64,000 nucleotides of DNA from Porticoccus sp965660005 (lineage in GTDB: Bacteria > Pseudomonadota > Gammaproteobacteria > Pseudomonadales > Porticoccaceae). Shown in pieces: positions 1 to 9,023 of the stretch. A program made the translations under genes and the position numbers. The notes beneath the pieces are model-generated. The model was not told the origin of the DNA, did no database searches, and saw only the letters and a list, made by a program, of their open reading frames with translations. Every line of letters starts with the position of its first letter. Within the stretch, counting starts at the first letter, position 1. The stretch is taken from assembly GCF_965660005.1 (NCBI RefSeq), contig NZ_CBFHYF010000003.1, positions 50,377-114,376 of the forward strand. Reading direction: 5' to 3'.

Positions 1-318
1 AAACAACAGGGGTGGAGGAACACTCAGCTCCTGCAATAGGGGAGGATAATCCGAATCCAACAAATTGAGGCAGGTAACATGATTTTGTCGGCACCAAGCC
101 AATACTTTCTCTGCCCGATCCTCCAGCTCCGCTCGCCGGTTACGGTATTTTCCGAACAACTTTCCCAACCGACTGGTGGGCTGAGAGGAAAAATAATCTT
201 CTGCCTGAGAAACTGCCTCGACAAATGAGCCGGATGATCGACACAACCTGACAATATCCGCAGGTGAGCCTCCGTCGAGAAAAGCCATGACAAGTGCTGC
301 TTTGGACTCCCTGTCCAT
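1..318 (-). CDS. dprA: DprA (Smf) DNA-processing protein, N-terminal part only
   Basis: The reading frame runs off the left window edge, so only the first 106 codons are present. DprA loads RecA onto incoming single-stranded DNA during natural transformation. The visible part is the N-terminal SAM-like region followed by the start of the Rossmann domain; residues about 87-106 read LDSDYPPLLQELSVPPPLLF, the characteristic YP..L..L..PP..LF signature of the family. The ATG at 318 has a GGGAG Shine-Dalgarno about 10 bases upstream. The gene lies downstream of the LysM gene in the same orientation, the arrangement found in Pseudomonas. A terminator sits between the two. The nucleotide-binding core lies outside the window. 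Confidence 0.88.
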   Translation of the reverse strand, partial: MDRESKAALVMAFLDGGSPADIVRLCRSSGSFVEAVSQAEDYFSSQPTSRLGKLFGKYRNRRAELEDRAEKVLAWCRQNHVTCLNLLDSDYPPLLQELSVPPPLLF

Positions 319-361
319 AGAATTGGTACTCCCTTGTACCCGTTTGATGTCCCTTGTCCAC

Positions 362-388
362 AAAAAACGCCGACAGGTGTCGGCGTTT
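362..388 (-). terminator. Rho-independent terminator after the LysM gene
   Basis: A perfect 11-bp stem (365-375 with 378-388, AAACGCCGACA) is followed on the minus strand by a run of T's (complement of 362-367). It lies 16 bases past the LysM gene stop and 44 bases before the dprA start, so it should separate or attenuate dprA from the LysM transcript. Confidence 0.8.
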
Positions 389-403
389 CAGCTGTTCTGG
401 TAC

Positions 404-1426
404 CTAGGGGTTTTTGACAATATCATCCACCGCCAGAGGACGTTCAGCCTTTATCACCAGACCGTAGCTCATTTTTTCAAACGCACGGAAGATCATCAAT
501 AAACCGGCCTGCTCATTCGGCAGGTCTATTTTTTCCTTGGCGATATAATCGGTTACTTTTTCACCGCGCTTGAAAATGGCCAGGATATTTCCCGCTTCGA
601 GACCTTCCCGCTCACCTCGGTTAATTGATACCACATCGAGATGACCGATCTGTGTGATACCGCCCTCAACCGCCATGATCACACCCTCTACCGCAGTCTC
701 GGGAGCACTCGGGTAAAAAATGGAATTCAGCGGTCGCTCTTCATGGGGTAACAGCCGCTCCCCGATACGCACTTCCTCCAGAGATCGGGTCGCCAGCATG
801 GTCGCAATATCATCGGCCACTCTTTGCACCTTGGCTGACCCCACGTCCTGCGCGCGTATACCCAATATTTCCTGGGTCTGCGGATCGAGGTAGGGTGCAC
901 CAATCCGGTACAGACCATAGGCCGGCGTCTCGTCAAACTGACCGCGGGCGTAGAACGTATCTCCAGACCCAGAGAGCAGCTTTTTCTCATGACCGGCCAC
1001 CACATACGGAGCTGCGTCGATTTCTTCCTGGGTTACTATCCGGTTCCGAGTCAGAAAACTGTTGATGATATCCAGCGGCAGTGCCGGAATCGCCTCGGAC
1101 TCGGGTACCACCTTTACTTCAGGAGAAAGTCTTACCAGCCGGTCGCGCTTTTCCAGCATCAGACGGGGACGACCATCGATATAAACCATGGAAATTATGT
1201 CACCGGGGTAAATCAGATGGGGGTTGGCAATCTGCGGGTTGGCATACCAGATTTCAGGCCACAACCAGGGATCCCGCAGATACAGGTCAGAGATGTCCCA
1301 CAATGTATCGCCTTTCTTGACGGTATATTTTTCAGGAACATTCTCATTAAAGGGTGCCTCTGCAGCAATGGCGGCAATTGCAATAGCGCAAGCAGCTACT
1401 ATTATCCCCAACAATGTTTTTTTCAT
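404..1426 (-). CDS. Exported LysM-domain protein (PA0020-like)
   Basis: 340 residues. Residues 1-22 form a signal peptide (MKK, then a hydrophobic Ala/Ile run), so the protein should be periplasmic or cell-wall associated. A LysM domain spans about 33-80, starting YTVKKGDTLWDIS and ending in IYPGDIISM, the usual peptidoglycan-binding fold. The remaining 260 residues are the conserved C-terminal region of this Pseudomonas PA0020-type family, whose exact role is not known to me. It is divergent from def and upstream of dprA, which is the conserved neighbourhood of the family. ATG start, 135 bp from the divergent def start. Confidence 0.85.
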   Translation of the reverse strand: MKKTLLGIIVAACAIAIAAIAAEAPFNENVPEKYTVKKGDTLWDISDLYLRDPWLWPEIWYANPQIANPHLIYPGDIISMVYIDGRPRLMLEKRDRLVRLSPEVKVVPESEAIPALPLDIINSFLTRNRIVTQEEIDAAPYVVAGHEKKLLSGSGDTFYARGQFDETPAYGLYRIGAPYLDPQTQEILGIRAQDVGSAKVQRVADDIATMLATRSLEEVRIGERLLPHEERPLNSIFYPSAPETAVEGVIMAVEGGITQIGHLDVVSINRGEREGLEAGNILAIFKRGEKVTDYIAKEKIDLPNEQAGLLMIFRAFEKMSYGLVIKAERPLAVDDIVKNP

Positions 1427-1561
1427 CTTATGGCCGTCCTGTGTGCTATATCCGGATTATGTGTATACTTCTCACCCGACAGTATTAACTGATAATACCG
1501 CTCCATTGGCCTTATGTTAGCAGTGGTTTACGCCAGATTGCTAGAAACTCGTCACAAACAA

Positions 1562-2068
1562 ATGTCAATACTCAACATCCTTGAATTCCCTGACCCTCGC
1601 TTGCGCATCAGAGCTGCACCGGTCTCAGAAATCGATCAAGGCACCAGGTCACTGGTGGACGATATGCTGGAGACGATGTATCAGGCTAACGGGATCGGCC
1701 TCGCCGCTACCCAGGTCAATGTCGATAAACGAATTGTGGTCATGGATTTGTCAGATGATGGTGATCAGCCGATCGTCATGATCAACCCACAAATAGAAGT
1801 GCTCGACAATGCCATTTGCCCCCATCCGGAAGGCTGCCTCTCAGTACCCGGCTTTTATGAGACCATCCAGCGACCAGAGCATATTCGCCTCAGAGCACTG
1901 GACCGGGAAGGGCAACCCTATATGCTCGAGCCGGAGGGGCTGCTGGCAGTCTGTATTCAGCACGAAATTGATCACCTCGACGGCAAACTTTTCGTGGATT
2001 ACCTGTCTCCTATCAAGCGGCAACGAATCCGGCAAAAACTGGAAAAGCTCCACCGTCAACAAGACTGA
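1562..2068 (+). CDS. def: Peptide deformylase
   Basis: 168 residues. It removes the formyl group from the N-terminal methionine of nascent proteins. All three family motifs are present: GIGLAATQV (44-52), EGCLSVPG (90-97, metal ligand Cys92) and QHEIDHLDG (133-141, ligands His134 and His138, catalytic Glu135). A longer frame opens at 1514, but the ATG at 1562 gives the standard N-terminus (MSILNILEFPDPRL) and family length. It heads a run with fmt and rsmB, so deformylation and initiator-tRNA formylation are encoded together. Confidence 0.96.
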   Translation: MSILNILEFPDPRLRIRAAPVSEIDQGTRSLVDDMLETMYQANGIGLAATQVNVDKRIVVMDLSDDGDQPIVMINPQIEVLDNAICPHPEGCLSVPGFYETIQRPEHIRLRALDREGQPYMLEPEGLLAVCIQHEIDHLDGKLFVDYLSPIKRQRIRQKLEKLHRQQD

Positions 2069-2098
2069 CACCGCCAGATCAACCCCGAGGATAGTTCT

Positions 2099-3043
2099 TT
2101 GCGCATCGTATTTGCTGGCACTCCGCAATTTGCGGCATCACATCTTCAGGTACTGCTGGATTGCCCCTCCCATCGGGTGGTCGCCGTATTCACGCAACCT
2201 GATCGGCCGGCCGGACGCGGCAAAAAACTCACGGCCAGCCCGGTTAAATTGCTGGCTGTGGACCACCAAATACCCGTTCATCAGCCAGTTGGCCTGAAAG
2301 CTGCTGACGAGCAGCAAATTCTGGCTAATTATAACGCCGACATCATGGTGGTTGTAGCCTATGGTCTGCTACTGCCAAAGGCCGTGCTGGCTATTCCCAG
2401 GCATGGCTGCATCAATGTCCACGCCTCTCTGTTACCCCGCTGGCGAGGTGCTGCCCCCATTCAGCGTGCCATCGAAGCAGGAGATACCGAAACGGGCATC
2501 ACCATCATGCAGATGGACGAAGGACTGGATACCGGTGATATGCTTCTAAAAGCCCACTGCGTCGTTGAAGCGGAGGACAATGCCGGCACCCTGCATGACA
2601 GACTGGCCAATATAGGCCCCGGCGCCTTGCTCGCAGCCCTCAACCAGATTGAACAGGGTAGTGCTGTGGCTGAGAAGCAGGATAACGGGCAGAGCAATTA
2701 CGCACCAAAAATCACCAAGCAAGAAGCCCTGATCAACTGGCATGAACCCGCTAAAACGCTGGCGTTGAAAATTCGCGCTTTTAACCCTTATCCAATTTGT
2801 TACAGCACGCTCTCGGGAGAGCGCATCCGTATCTGGAAAGGGAGTGCGGCGCCAAGTCAAGATCAAAATGTGATACCGGGTACGATCATTCACGCTGATA
2901 AATCCGGTATTCTGGTACAGGCAGGGGCGGGCTGCCTGTTAATCACAGTACTGCAATTCCCCGGCAAGAAGCCGCTCCAGGCCGGGGAAATACTCAACGC
3001 CCACGCGGACCTGTTTGCACCGGGCTCGGTGATGGGCACATGA
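2099..3043 (+). CDS. fmt: Methionyl-tRNA formyltransferase
   Basis: 314 residues. It formylates Met-tRNAfMet with 10-formyl-THF. Catalytic residues of the formyltransferase fold are visible: Asn106 and His108 in CINVHASLLPRWRGAAP, and Asp144 in GLDTGD. The C-terminal domain is complete. The start is TTG at 2099, because the family N-terminus (RIVFAGTP) follows it directly and no ATG or GTG fits. It lies 30 bases after def and overlaps rsmB by 4 bases (ATGA), indicating translational coupling. Confidence 0.95.
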   Translation: MRIVFAGTPQFAASHLQVLLDCPSHRVVAVFTQPDRPAGRGKKLTASPVKLLAVDHQIPVHQPVGLKAADEQQILANYNADIMVVVAYGLLLPKAVLAIPRHGCINVHASLLPRWRGAAPIQRAIEAGDTETGITIMQMDEGLDTGDMLLKAHCVVEAEDNAGTLHDRLANIGPGALLAALNQIEQGSAVAEKQDNGQSNYAPKITKQEALINWHEPAKTLALKIRAFNPYPICYSTLSGERIRIWKGSAAPSQDQNVIPGTIIHADKSGILVQAGAGCLLITVLQFPGKKPLQAGEILNAHADLFAPGSVMGT

Positions 3044-4347
3044 ATGTCAGAGTGGCTGCCGCCAGAATTATCGCGTCTGTCCTGAGGGGTGAAGGTTCAC
3101 TCAATACGCTTTTGCCCGAGTATCTCGCCAGGGTGGATGATCGTGATCGCGGTCTCCTACAACAGTTGTGTTATGGCACATTGCGGTTTTATCCGCGCCT
3201 GTCTGTTTATCTGGCAGAATTGCTGGCAAAACCCTTCAAAATAAAGGATTTTGACATCGAGGCAACACTGGCCTGCTCGCTCTATCAGTTACTTGAAACC
3301 CGTATTCCCCCTCACGCAGTGGTCAACGAAGCTGTAGATACCTGTCTGAAGCTGAAAAAAAACTGGGCCAAAGGCCTTACCAACGCAGTGCTGCGACGGT
3401 TTCTGCGGGAGCGCGTCTCACTCGATATCAAGCTGGGGAATCATCGTGCATTTCAGACCGCACACCCCGATTGGCTCATCGACCTCTGGCAAGCGGCCTG
3501 GCCAGAACAGCTGGATCAGCTGGTGGCCGCCAATAACCATCAACCACCCATGACGCTGCGGGCAAACCAAATGCGCTGCAGCCGGGACGAATACCTGGCA
3601 ACACTGACAGAGGCCGGTATCGAGGCATCTCCCACCCGGTTCAGCGACGTCGGTATCACGCTGGAACAGCCCTGTGATGTGACAAATTTACCCGGCTTTG
3701 CCGAGGGTGACGCCAGCGTCCAGGACGAAGCGGCCCAACTGGCGGCCCAGCTACTGGCTCCCGAACCCGGCCAGCGAATACTAGATGCCTGTTGTGCGCC
3801 AGGTGGTAAAACCGGTCATATTCTCGAGTTGCTTAACAATCAGGGTGATGTCATTGCTATCGATATCGAGGCCGAACGGCTGGCACGAGTTTCCGATAAC
3901 TTGCTGCGGCTGGGGCTGCAGGCAAAGCTGCTCACCGCCGACGCGGCCAATCCGGCCAGTTGGTGGGATGGCAAGCAGTACTTTGACTGTATTTTGCTGG
4001 ATGCCCCCTGTTCCGCCACAGGTGTTATCCGCCGTCACCCCGATGTGAAACTACTGCGCAAACCGGCGGATATTGCTAAGCTGGCCACTTTGCAGTTGTC
4101 CCTGCTGAAAGCGCTGTGGCCACTGTTAGCAGAAGGCGGGGCTTTGCTTTACGCCACCTGCTCAACCTTGCCCCAGGAAAATGATCAGGTGATCACAGAT
4201 TTTGTCCGGGAAAACAATTCTGTCCGCCTCGAAACGGTGGCAACCCAAGCGGGAATTGCAACGTCAGCAGGTCGGCAATTGATGCCGGAGATTGGCGGCC
4301 ACGATGGCTTTTATTTTGCCCGTCTGGTCAAGACAGGAATGGCTTAA
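3040..4347 (+). CDS. rsmB: 16S rRNA (cytosine-967-C5)-methyltransferase
   Basis: 435 residues, with an N-terminal NusB-like RNA-binding domain (about 1-140) and a C-terminal SAM-dependent methyltransferase. SAM motif I is DACCAPGGKTG (249-259). The two catalytic cysteines of the RNA m5C family are Cys324 in DAPCSATG and Cys374 in YATCSTLP. The start ATG overlaps the fmt stop. It methylates C967 of 16S rRNA. It is the third gene of the def-fmt-rsmB-trkA run. Confidence 0.96.
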   Translation: MNVRVAAARIIASVLRGEGSLNTLLPEYLARVDDRDRGLLQQLCYGTLRFYPRLSVYLAELLAKPFKIKDFDIEATLACSLYQLLETRIPPHAVVNEAVDTCLKLKKNWAKGLTNAVLRRFLRERVSLDIKLGNHRAFQTAHPDWLIDLWQAAWPEQLDQLVAANNHQPPMTLRANQMRCSRDEYLATLTEAGIEASPTRFSDVGITLEQPCDVTNLPGFAEGDASVQDEAAQLAAQLLAPEPGQRILDACCAPGGKTGHILELLNNQGDVIAIDIEAERLARVSDNLLRLGLQAKLLTADAANPASWWDGKQYFDCILLDAPCSATGVIRRHPDVKLLRKPADIAKLATLQLSLLKALWPLLAEGGALLYATCSTLPQENDQVITDFVRENNSVRLETVATQAGIATSAGRQLMPEIGGHDGFYFARLVKTGMA

Positions 4348-4409
4348 CAGTGTTGGTTATTTTCTCCACCATCGGTGGCCATATAACCAAATAACGGGAA
4401 TTCCCAGCT

Positions 4410-5792
4410 ATGAAAATCGTCATTACCGGTGCCGGTCAAGTGGGCGGAACACTCGCCCAGCATCTGGCCGGAGAAGCTAACGATATTTCTGTCATCGACA
4501 CCAATGACCGTCGCCTGCGCGAACTTCAGGATCGGCTGGACATTCGCACGGTCAATGGCATGGCCTCTCACCCCGACGTCCTTATCCGCGCAGGAATTGA
4601 AGACGCCGATATGCTGGTGGCGGTCACCAGCAGCGACGAAATCAATATGGCATCCTGCCAGGTCGCTTACTCCCTGTTCCGCACACCCACCAAAATTGCC
4701 CGTATCCGCGATCGCAGCTACACCGCGGATAAAGTCCGTGAGCGCTTGTTCAACGATGCCAATTGCCCGGTTGATTTTCTGATCACACCGGAACAGGTGG
4801 TTACCGACTACATATTCCGTCTGATTGAACAACCCGGCAGCCTTCAGGTTTTGAATTTTGCCGACGGGCTGGTTCAGCTGGTGGCTGTCCGCGCCATCAA
4901 GGGTGGGCCGCTGGTGGGTCACGAATTACGGCTCCTCCGCAAACATATGCCCAAAGTGGATGCGCGGGTCGCCGCGATTTTCCGCCGCGACCGGCCTATC
5001 TTTCCCCGTGGAGATACCGTCATTGAAGAGGGTGACGAAGTATTTTTTATCGCCGCTAAAAAAGACATCCGCAAGGTCATGGGTGAATTGCGCAGGCTTG
5101 AAAACCCATACCAACGGATTGTCATCGCCGGCGGTGGCAACATCGGCTACCGCCTGGCCAAAGCACTGGAAAAACAATACAACATCAAAATCATCGAGTT
5201 TTCCGAAGAGCGCTGCCAGTATATTTCCGAACGACTGGATAAAACCGTTGTGCTCAATGGGTCCGCCACGGATCAGGACCTGTTACTCGAAGAAAATATC
5301 GAGCGAACCGATGTTTTTCTTGCTCTCACCAATGACGATGAGATGAATATCATGGCATCCCTGCTGGCGAAAAGGCTGGGCACCCGTAAAGTGATGACCC
5401 TGATCAACAATCCGGTTTATGCCGACCTGGTTCAGGGGGGTGAAATCGATATCGCCATCTCTCCCCAACAGGCCACCACCAGTATTCTGCTCAGTCACGT
5501 GCGTCGAGGTGATACGGTTAAAGCTCACTCACTTCGCCGGGGAGCTGCCGAGGCCATGGAGATTGTCGTCCATGGCGACAGTAAAACCTCCAAAGTGGTC
5601 AGCAGGACCATCGAAGAAATCAAGTCACCGCCGGGCGTCACTCTGGCCGCACTGGTGCGCAACGGCGAGGTCATCATTGCCCACCACGACACGGTGGTGG
5701 AAAACAACGACCACGCGATTGTCTTTGTGGTGGACAAACGCCGTACCCGGGAGGTGGAAAAGTTGTTCGCCGTCGGCTTTACCTTCTTCTAG
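4410..5792 (+). CDS. trkA: Trk potassium uptake regulatory protein TrkA
   Basis: 460 residues. It is the cytoplasmic NAD(H)-binding gating subunit of the Trk K+ transporter. It has the duplicated RCK architecture: the first Rossmann half starts with GAGQVGGTLA (about residues 7-16) and the second with IAGGGNIGYRLA (about 237), each followed by an RCK_C domain. The length matches the family (about 458). It lies 62 bases after rsmB and 23 bases before trkH, so both Trk subunits are probably cotranscribed. Confidence 0.96.
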   Translation: MKIVITGAGQVGGTLAQHLAGEANDISVIDTNDRRLRELQDRLDIRTVNGMASHPDVLIRAGIEDADMLVAVTSSDEINMASCQVAYSLFRTPTKIARIRDRSYTADKVRERLFNDANCPVDFLITPEQVVTDYIFRLIEQPGSLQVLNFADGLVQLVAVRAIKGGPLVGHELRLLRKHMPKVDARVAAIFRRDRPIFPRGDTVIEEGDEVFFIAAKKDIRKVMGELRRLENPYQRIVIAGGGNIGYRLAKALEKQYNIKIIEFSEERCQYISERLDKTVVLNGSATDQDLLLEENIERTDVFLALTNDDEMNIMASLLAKRLGTRKVMTLINNPVYADLVQGGEIDIAISPQQATTSILLSHVRRGDTVKAHSLRRGAAEAMEIVVHGDSKTSKVVSRTIEEIKSPPGVTLAALVRNGEVIIAHHDTVVENNDHAIVFVVDKRRTREVEKLFAVGFTFF

Positions 5793-5815
5793 CGCTGGCA
5801 GCGAAGATCTGATCT

Positions 5816-7267
5816 ATGCATTTTAATGTAATTTCAAAAGTTCTCGGGCTGCTCTTGATGGTTTTCAGCCTGACACTACTGACACCCATCGTAGTCGCCA
5901 CGATTTACGACGAGCAAACCCACGCTGCTTTTTTTCTGTCCTTTGCCATCACTTTTTCACTGGGCATGCTCATGTGGCTGCCATTCAGCCGCCAAAGTGC
6001 AGAACTCCGCAGTCGTGACGGATTCCTGATTACCGTGATGTTCTGGGTTGAACTGGCCCTTGTCGGGGCATTGCCCTTTATACTTTCTGAGTCATTGCCA
6101 CTGAGTATCACCGATGCCGTGTTTGAATCCATGTCAGGGTTGACCACCACCGGGGCAACCGTGTTAACCGGTTTGGATTTCCTGCCAAAATCGATTCTCT
6201 ATTACCGTCAGCAATTGCAGTGGTTGGGCGGCATCGGGATTGTCGTCATCGCCGTGGCCATCATGCCCATGCTGGGTGTTGGTGGTATGCAGCTGTATCG
6301 TGCCGAAACCCCCGGACCCGTGAAGGACAACAAACTGACTCCCCGCATTACTGAAACAGCAAAAGCACTATTCTTTATTTACCTTGGTCTGACCGTTGCG
6401 TGCATGCTTGCCTACTGGCTGGCTGGCATGACTTTTTTCGACGCGGTAGGGCACAGTTTTTCCACCGTAGCCATTGGTGGCTTCTCTACCCATGATGCCA
6501 GCATGGGTTATTTTGATGGCAACACCACCATCATCGGTATCTGTATTTTCTTTATGATCATTTCCGGCCTGAATTTTGGTCTTCACTACTATGCCTTTAT
6601 AAGAAAGTCCCTCACCCATTATCTCCGCAATCCCGAGGCCAAGCTTTATCTCCAGATGCTGCTGGCAGGGAGTATTTCGGTGACAGCATATCTTTTCTGG
6701 AGCGGCACCTATGACAAGGGTGAAAGTGTCTATCACGGCGTTTTTCAGCTGGTTTCCATTATGACGACAACCGGTTTTTCCACTGCCGATTTCAGTGTTT
6801 GGCCAACTTTTGTACCATTTCTGATGCTTTTTCTGTCCTTTTTCGGCGCCTGCGCCAACTCCACTGGTGGCGGTATTAAAGTGGGACGTATGCTGATCCT
6901 GGCGAAACAGAGTCTCAGAGAAATCCATCGCCTGATTCACCCGAATGCACTGTTCCCTATCAAAATACGCAATCGCAGTGTGCCCGAGCAGATCACCAAT
7001 GCTATCTGGGCATTTTTCGGTGTTTATCTCGCCGTCTATTATCTGATGGTATTGTTGCTGCTGGCTTCCGGCCTCGACTATGTCACATCCTGGTCCGCCA
7101 CAGCCGCCGCACTCAATAACCTTGGTCCCGGCCTCGGTGATGTATCTGCCAATTACGGCAATATCAATATCTTTGCCAAGTGGGTTCTCTGTATCGGTAT
7201 GCTTTTAGGTCGACTGGAAATATTTACGCTACTGGTACTACTCACCCCCATGTTCTGGCGCCGTTGA
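5816..7267 (+). CDS. trkH: Trk potassium transporter membrane subunit TrkH
   Basis: 483 residues, strongly hydrophobic throughout. It forms the K+-conducting pore and works with TrkA from the gene just upstream. The four selectivity-loop repeats can be recognised: TTTGATVLTGLD, STVAIGGFSTHD, MTTTGFSTADF and NNLGPGLGDVS, each with the conserved glycine. The length is typical for TrkH/TrkG (about 483). It ends 63 bases before the small TPR gene. Confidence 0.95.
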   Translation: MHFNVISKVLGLLLMVFSLTLLTPIVVATIYDEQTHAAFFLSFAITFSLGMLMWLPFSRQSAELRSRDGFLITVMFWVELALVGALPFILSESLPLSITDAVFESMSGLTTTGATVLTGLDFLPKSILYYRQQLQWLGGIGIVVIAVAIMPMLGVGGMQLYRAETPGPVKDNKLTPRITETAKALFFIYLGLTVACMLAYWLAGMTFFDAVGHSFSTVAIGGFSTHDASMGYFDGNTTIIGICIFFMIISGLNFGLHYYAFIRKSLTHYLRNPEAKLYLQMLLAGSISVTAYLFWSGTYDKGESVYHGVFQLVSIMTTTGFSTADFSVWPTFVPFLMLFLSFFGACANSTGGGIKVGRMLILAKQSLREIHRLIHPNALFPIKIRNRSVPEQITNAIWAFFGVYLAVYYLMVLLLLASGLDYVTSWSATAAALNNLGPGLGDVSANYGNINIFAKWVLCIGMLLGRLEIFTLLVLLTPMFWRR

Positions 7268-7330
7268 AACTGCTTGTCCGAGAGAGACAATGGCCCGGGA
7301 GAAACCCACCATCTGATCAGAGAAACTTCC

Positions 7331-7645
7331 ATGACACTGATCAACAATCTTGAAACAATGCTTGCCCAGGGCAATGATTCAGCAATGCTTCGATTTGGCC
7401 TGGGCAGCGCCTGTCTTCATGAAAAACGCTATACCGAGGCAATCGACCATCTGGAGCGCTGTCTGGCAATGGACGAAAATTATACCGCTGCCTACAAATT
7501 GCTGGGGCGAGCACAGTTCAAACTTGAGCAACTGGATGCTGCGAAAAAGACCTTTGCAATAGGGCTTGAAAAAGCCGGTGCTGCTGGTGACAAACAAACC
7601 GAACGTGAAATACAGGTTTTTTTGAAAAAACTGGCTGGCGATTGA
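7331..7645 (+). CDS. Small TPR-repeat protein
   Basis: 104 residues. Two tetratricopeptide repeats are recognisable: LRFGLGSACLHEKRYTEAIDHL (about 18-40) and AAYKLLGRAQFKLEQLDAAKKTF (about 53-76). The rest is helical and charged. No signal peptide or enzymatic domain is visible, so it is probably a cytoplasmic scaffold or adaptor of unknown partner. The ATG at 7331 was chosen over an upstream TTG (7274) because the conserved sequence starts there. It lies between trkH and rimB on the same strand. Confidence 0.75.
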   Translation: MTLINNLETMLAQGNDSAMLRFGLGSACLHEKRYTEAIDHLERCLAMDENYTAAYKLLGRAQFKLEQLDAAKKTFAIGLEKAGAAGDKQTEREIQVFLKKLAGD

Positions 7646-7682
7646 TTCATTGTTGGACAACGCTGTTACTTGAGTAAACTGC

Positions 7683-8108
7683 ATGACTCAGCTGATTGGT
7701 TGGCGGGAATGGTTGTCATTGCCTGATTTGGGTATTGCCCGGATCAAGGCCAAGATAGATACTGGCGCGCGCACTTCCTGCCTGCATGCCCATCACCTTG
7801 AACCTTTCACTGAACAGGGGTCTCCCTGGGTGAGAATCTGGGTGCACCCCCGGCAGAACAGTAACCACAGCATCTGTTGTGCAGCACCCATTGTGGATGA
7901 GCGTGTTGTCACTGATTCCGGTGGTCACAGGGAACGGCGTATCGTGATACAAACCACCGTGGTGCTCGGCACCAAAACCGTACCCATAGAAATGACCCTC
8001 ACCAACCGGGATACCATGAAATTTCGTATGCTGTTGGGGCGTTCGGCTCTGGCGGGACAATTCATTGTGGATCCACAGACATCCTATTTAGCGGGAAAAA
8101 TTAAATGA
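7683..8108 (+). CDS. rimB: RimB-like retropepsin-fold protease ("ATP-dependent zinc protease" family)
   Basis: 141 residues. It contains the aspartic-protease signature KIDTGARTS with catalytic-type Asp26, and the late LLGRSAL motif that pairs with it in retropepsin-like domains. The family (PF05618) is widely labelled an ATP-dependent zinc protease. In Pseudomonas, RimB acts with RimK on glutamylated ribosomal protein S6. It overlaps rimK by 4 bases (ATGA), which strongly supports a joint function. The substrate here is inferred from that pairing, not seen. Confidence 0.85.
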   Translation: MTQLIGWREWLSLPDLGIARIKAKIDTGARTSCLHAHHLEPFTEQGSPWVRIWVHPRQNSNHSICCAAPIVDERVVTDSGGHRERRIVIQTTVVLGTKTVPIEMTLTNRDTMKFRMLLGRSALAGQFIVDPQTSYLAGKIK

Positions 8109-9010
8109 GAGTTGCCATTCTATCCCGCAATGCCGAGTTGTATTCCACTCGCCGCCTCAAAGAAGCCGCGATTGAGCGCGGCCATGAAGTCAGAATTATC
8201 GATGTGTTGAAGTGTTATATGAACATCAACATCCAAAATCCCAGCATTCATGTAAAGGGTGTGGAGCTGCCGGCTTTTGACGTGGTCGTTCCCCGTATCG
8301 GGGCATCGGTTACCACTTACGGTACGGCGGTACTTCGCCAGTTCGAGATGATGGGCGTTTACCCTTTGAACGAATCGGTGGCTATCACCCGCTCGCGGGA
8401 TAAATTGCGCTCCCTGCAACTGTTATCCCGCAAGGGAATCGGCCTGCCTGTCACTGGCTATGCCAACAAGCCCAGCGATATTCCAGATCTGATCGATATG
8501 GTGGGTGGACCGCCGCTGGTGGTCAAATTGCTTGAGGGCACCCAGGGTATCGGTGTGGTGATGGCGGAAACCCGAAAAGCGGCAGAAAGCGTGATCGAGG
8601 CGTTCATGGGTCTGAAAGCCGACATTATGGTTCAGGAATACATCTCGGAATCCGGTGGCGCAGACATTCGCTGTTTTGTTATTGGTGACAAGGTGGTCGC
8701 CGCCATGCAGCGACAGGCCCAACCGGGAGAATTTCGCTCCAATCTGCACCGGGGGGGCACAGCCACGCTGGCAAGACTCTCTCCAGCCGAACGCTCTACC
8801 GCCGTTCGCCCTGCCAAAACCATGGGACTGAATGTAGCGGGGGTGGATATCCTTCGCTCCAACCACGGGCCATTGGTGATGGAGGTGAATTCATCGCCGG
8901 GCCTTGAGGGGATTGAAACGGCCACTGGCAAGGACGTTGCCGGTAATATCATTCAGTTCATGGAAAAAAATGCCCGGCAATCCCGCACCAAAACCCGTGG
9001 GCAGGGATAG
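8105..9010 (+). CDS. rimK: Ribosomal protein S6 glutamate ligase RimK (ATP-grasp)
   Basis: 301 residues. It has a preATP-grasp domain, then an ATP-grasp core with the glycine-rich loop LEGTQGIGVVMAE (about 143-155), EYISESGGADIRCFVIGD, and the metal-binding end MEVNSSPGLEGIE (about 259-271). RimK adds glutamate residues to the C-terminus of ribosomal protein S6. Its start overlaps rimB and its stop is 13 bases before the aspartoacylase-like gene, so all three are probably one transcript. The length agrees with RimK (about 300). Confidence 0.92.
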   Translation: MRVAILSRNAELYSTRRLKEAAIERGHEVRIIDVLKCYMNINIQNPSIHVKGVELPAFDVVVPRIGASVTTYGTAVLRQFEMMGVYPLNESVAITRSRDKLRSLQLLSRKGIGLPVTGYANKPSDIPDLIDMVGGPPLVVKLLEGTQGIGVVMAETRKAAESVIEAFMGLKADIMVQEYISESGGADIRCFVIGDKVVAAMQRQAQPGEFRSNLHRGGTATLARLSPAERSTAVRPAKTMGLNVAGVDILRSNHGPLVMEVNSSPGLEGIETATGKDVAGNIIQFMEKNARQSRTKTRGQG

Positions 9011-9023
9011 AAGGATCGTTATT

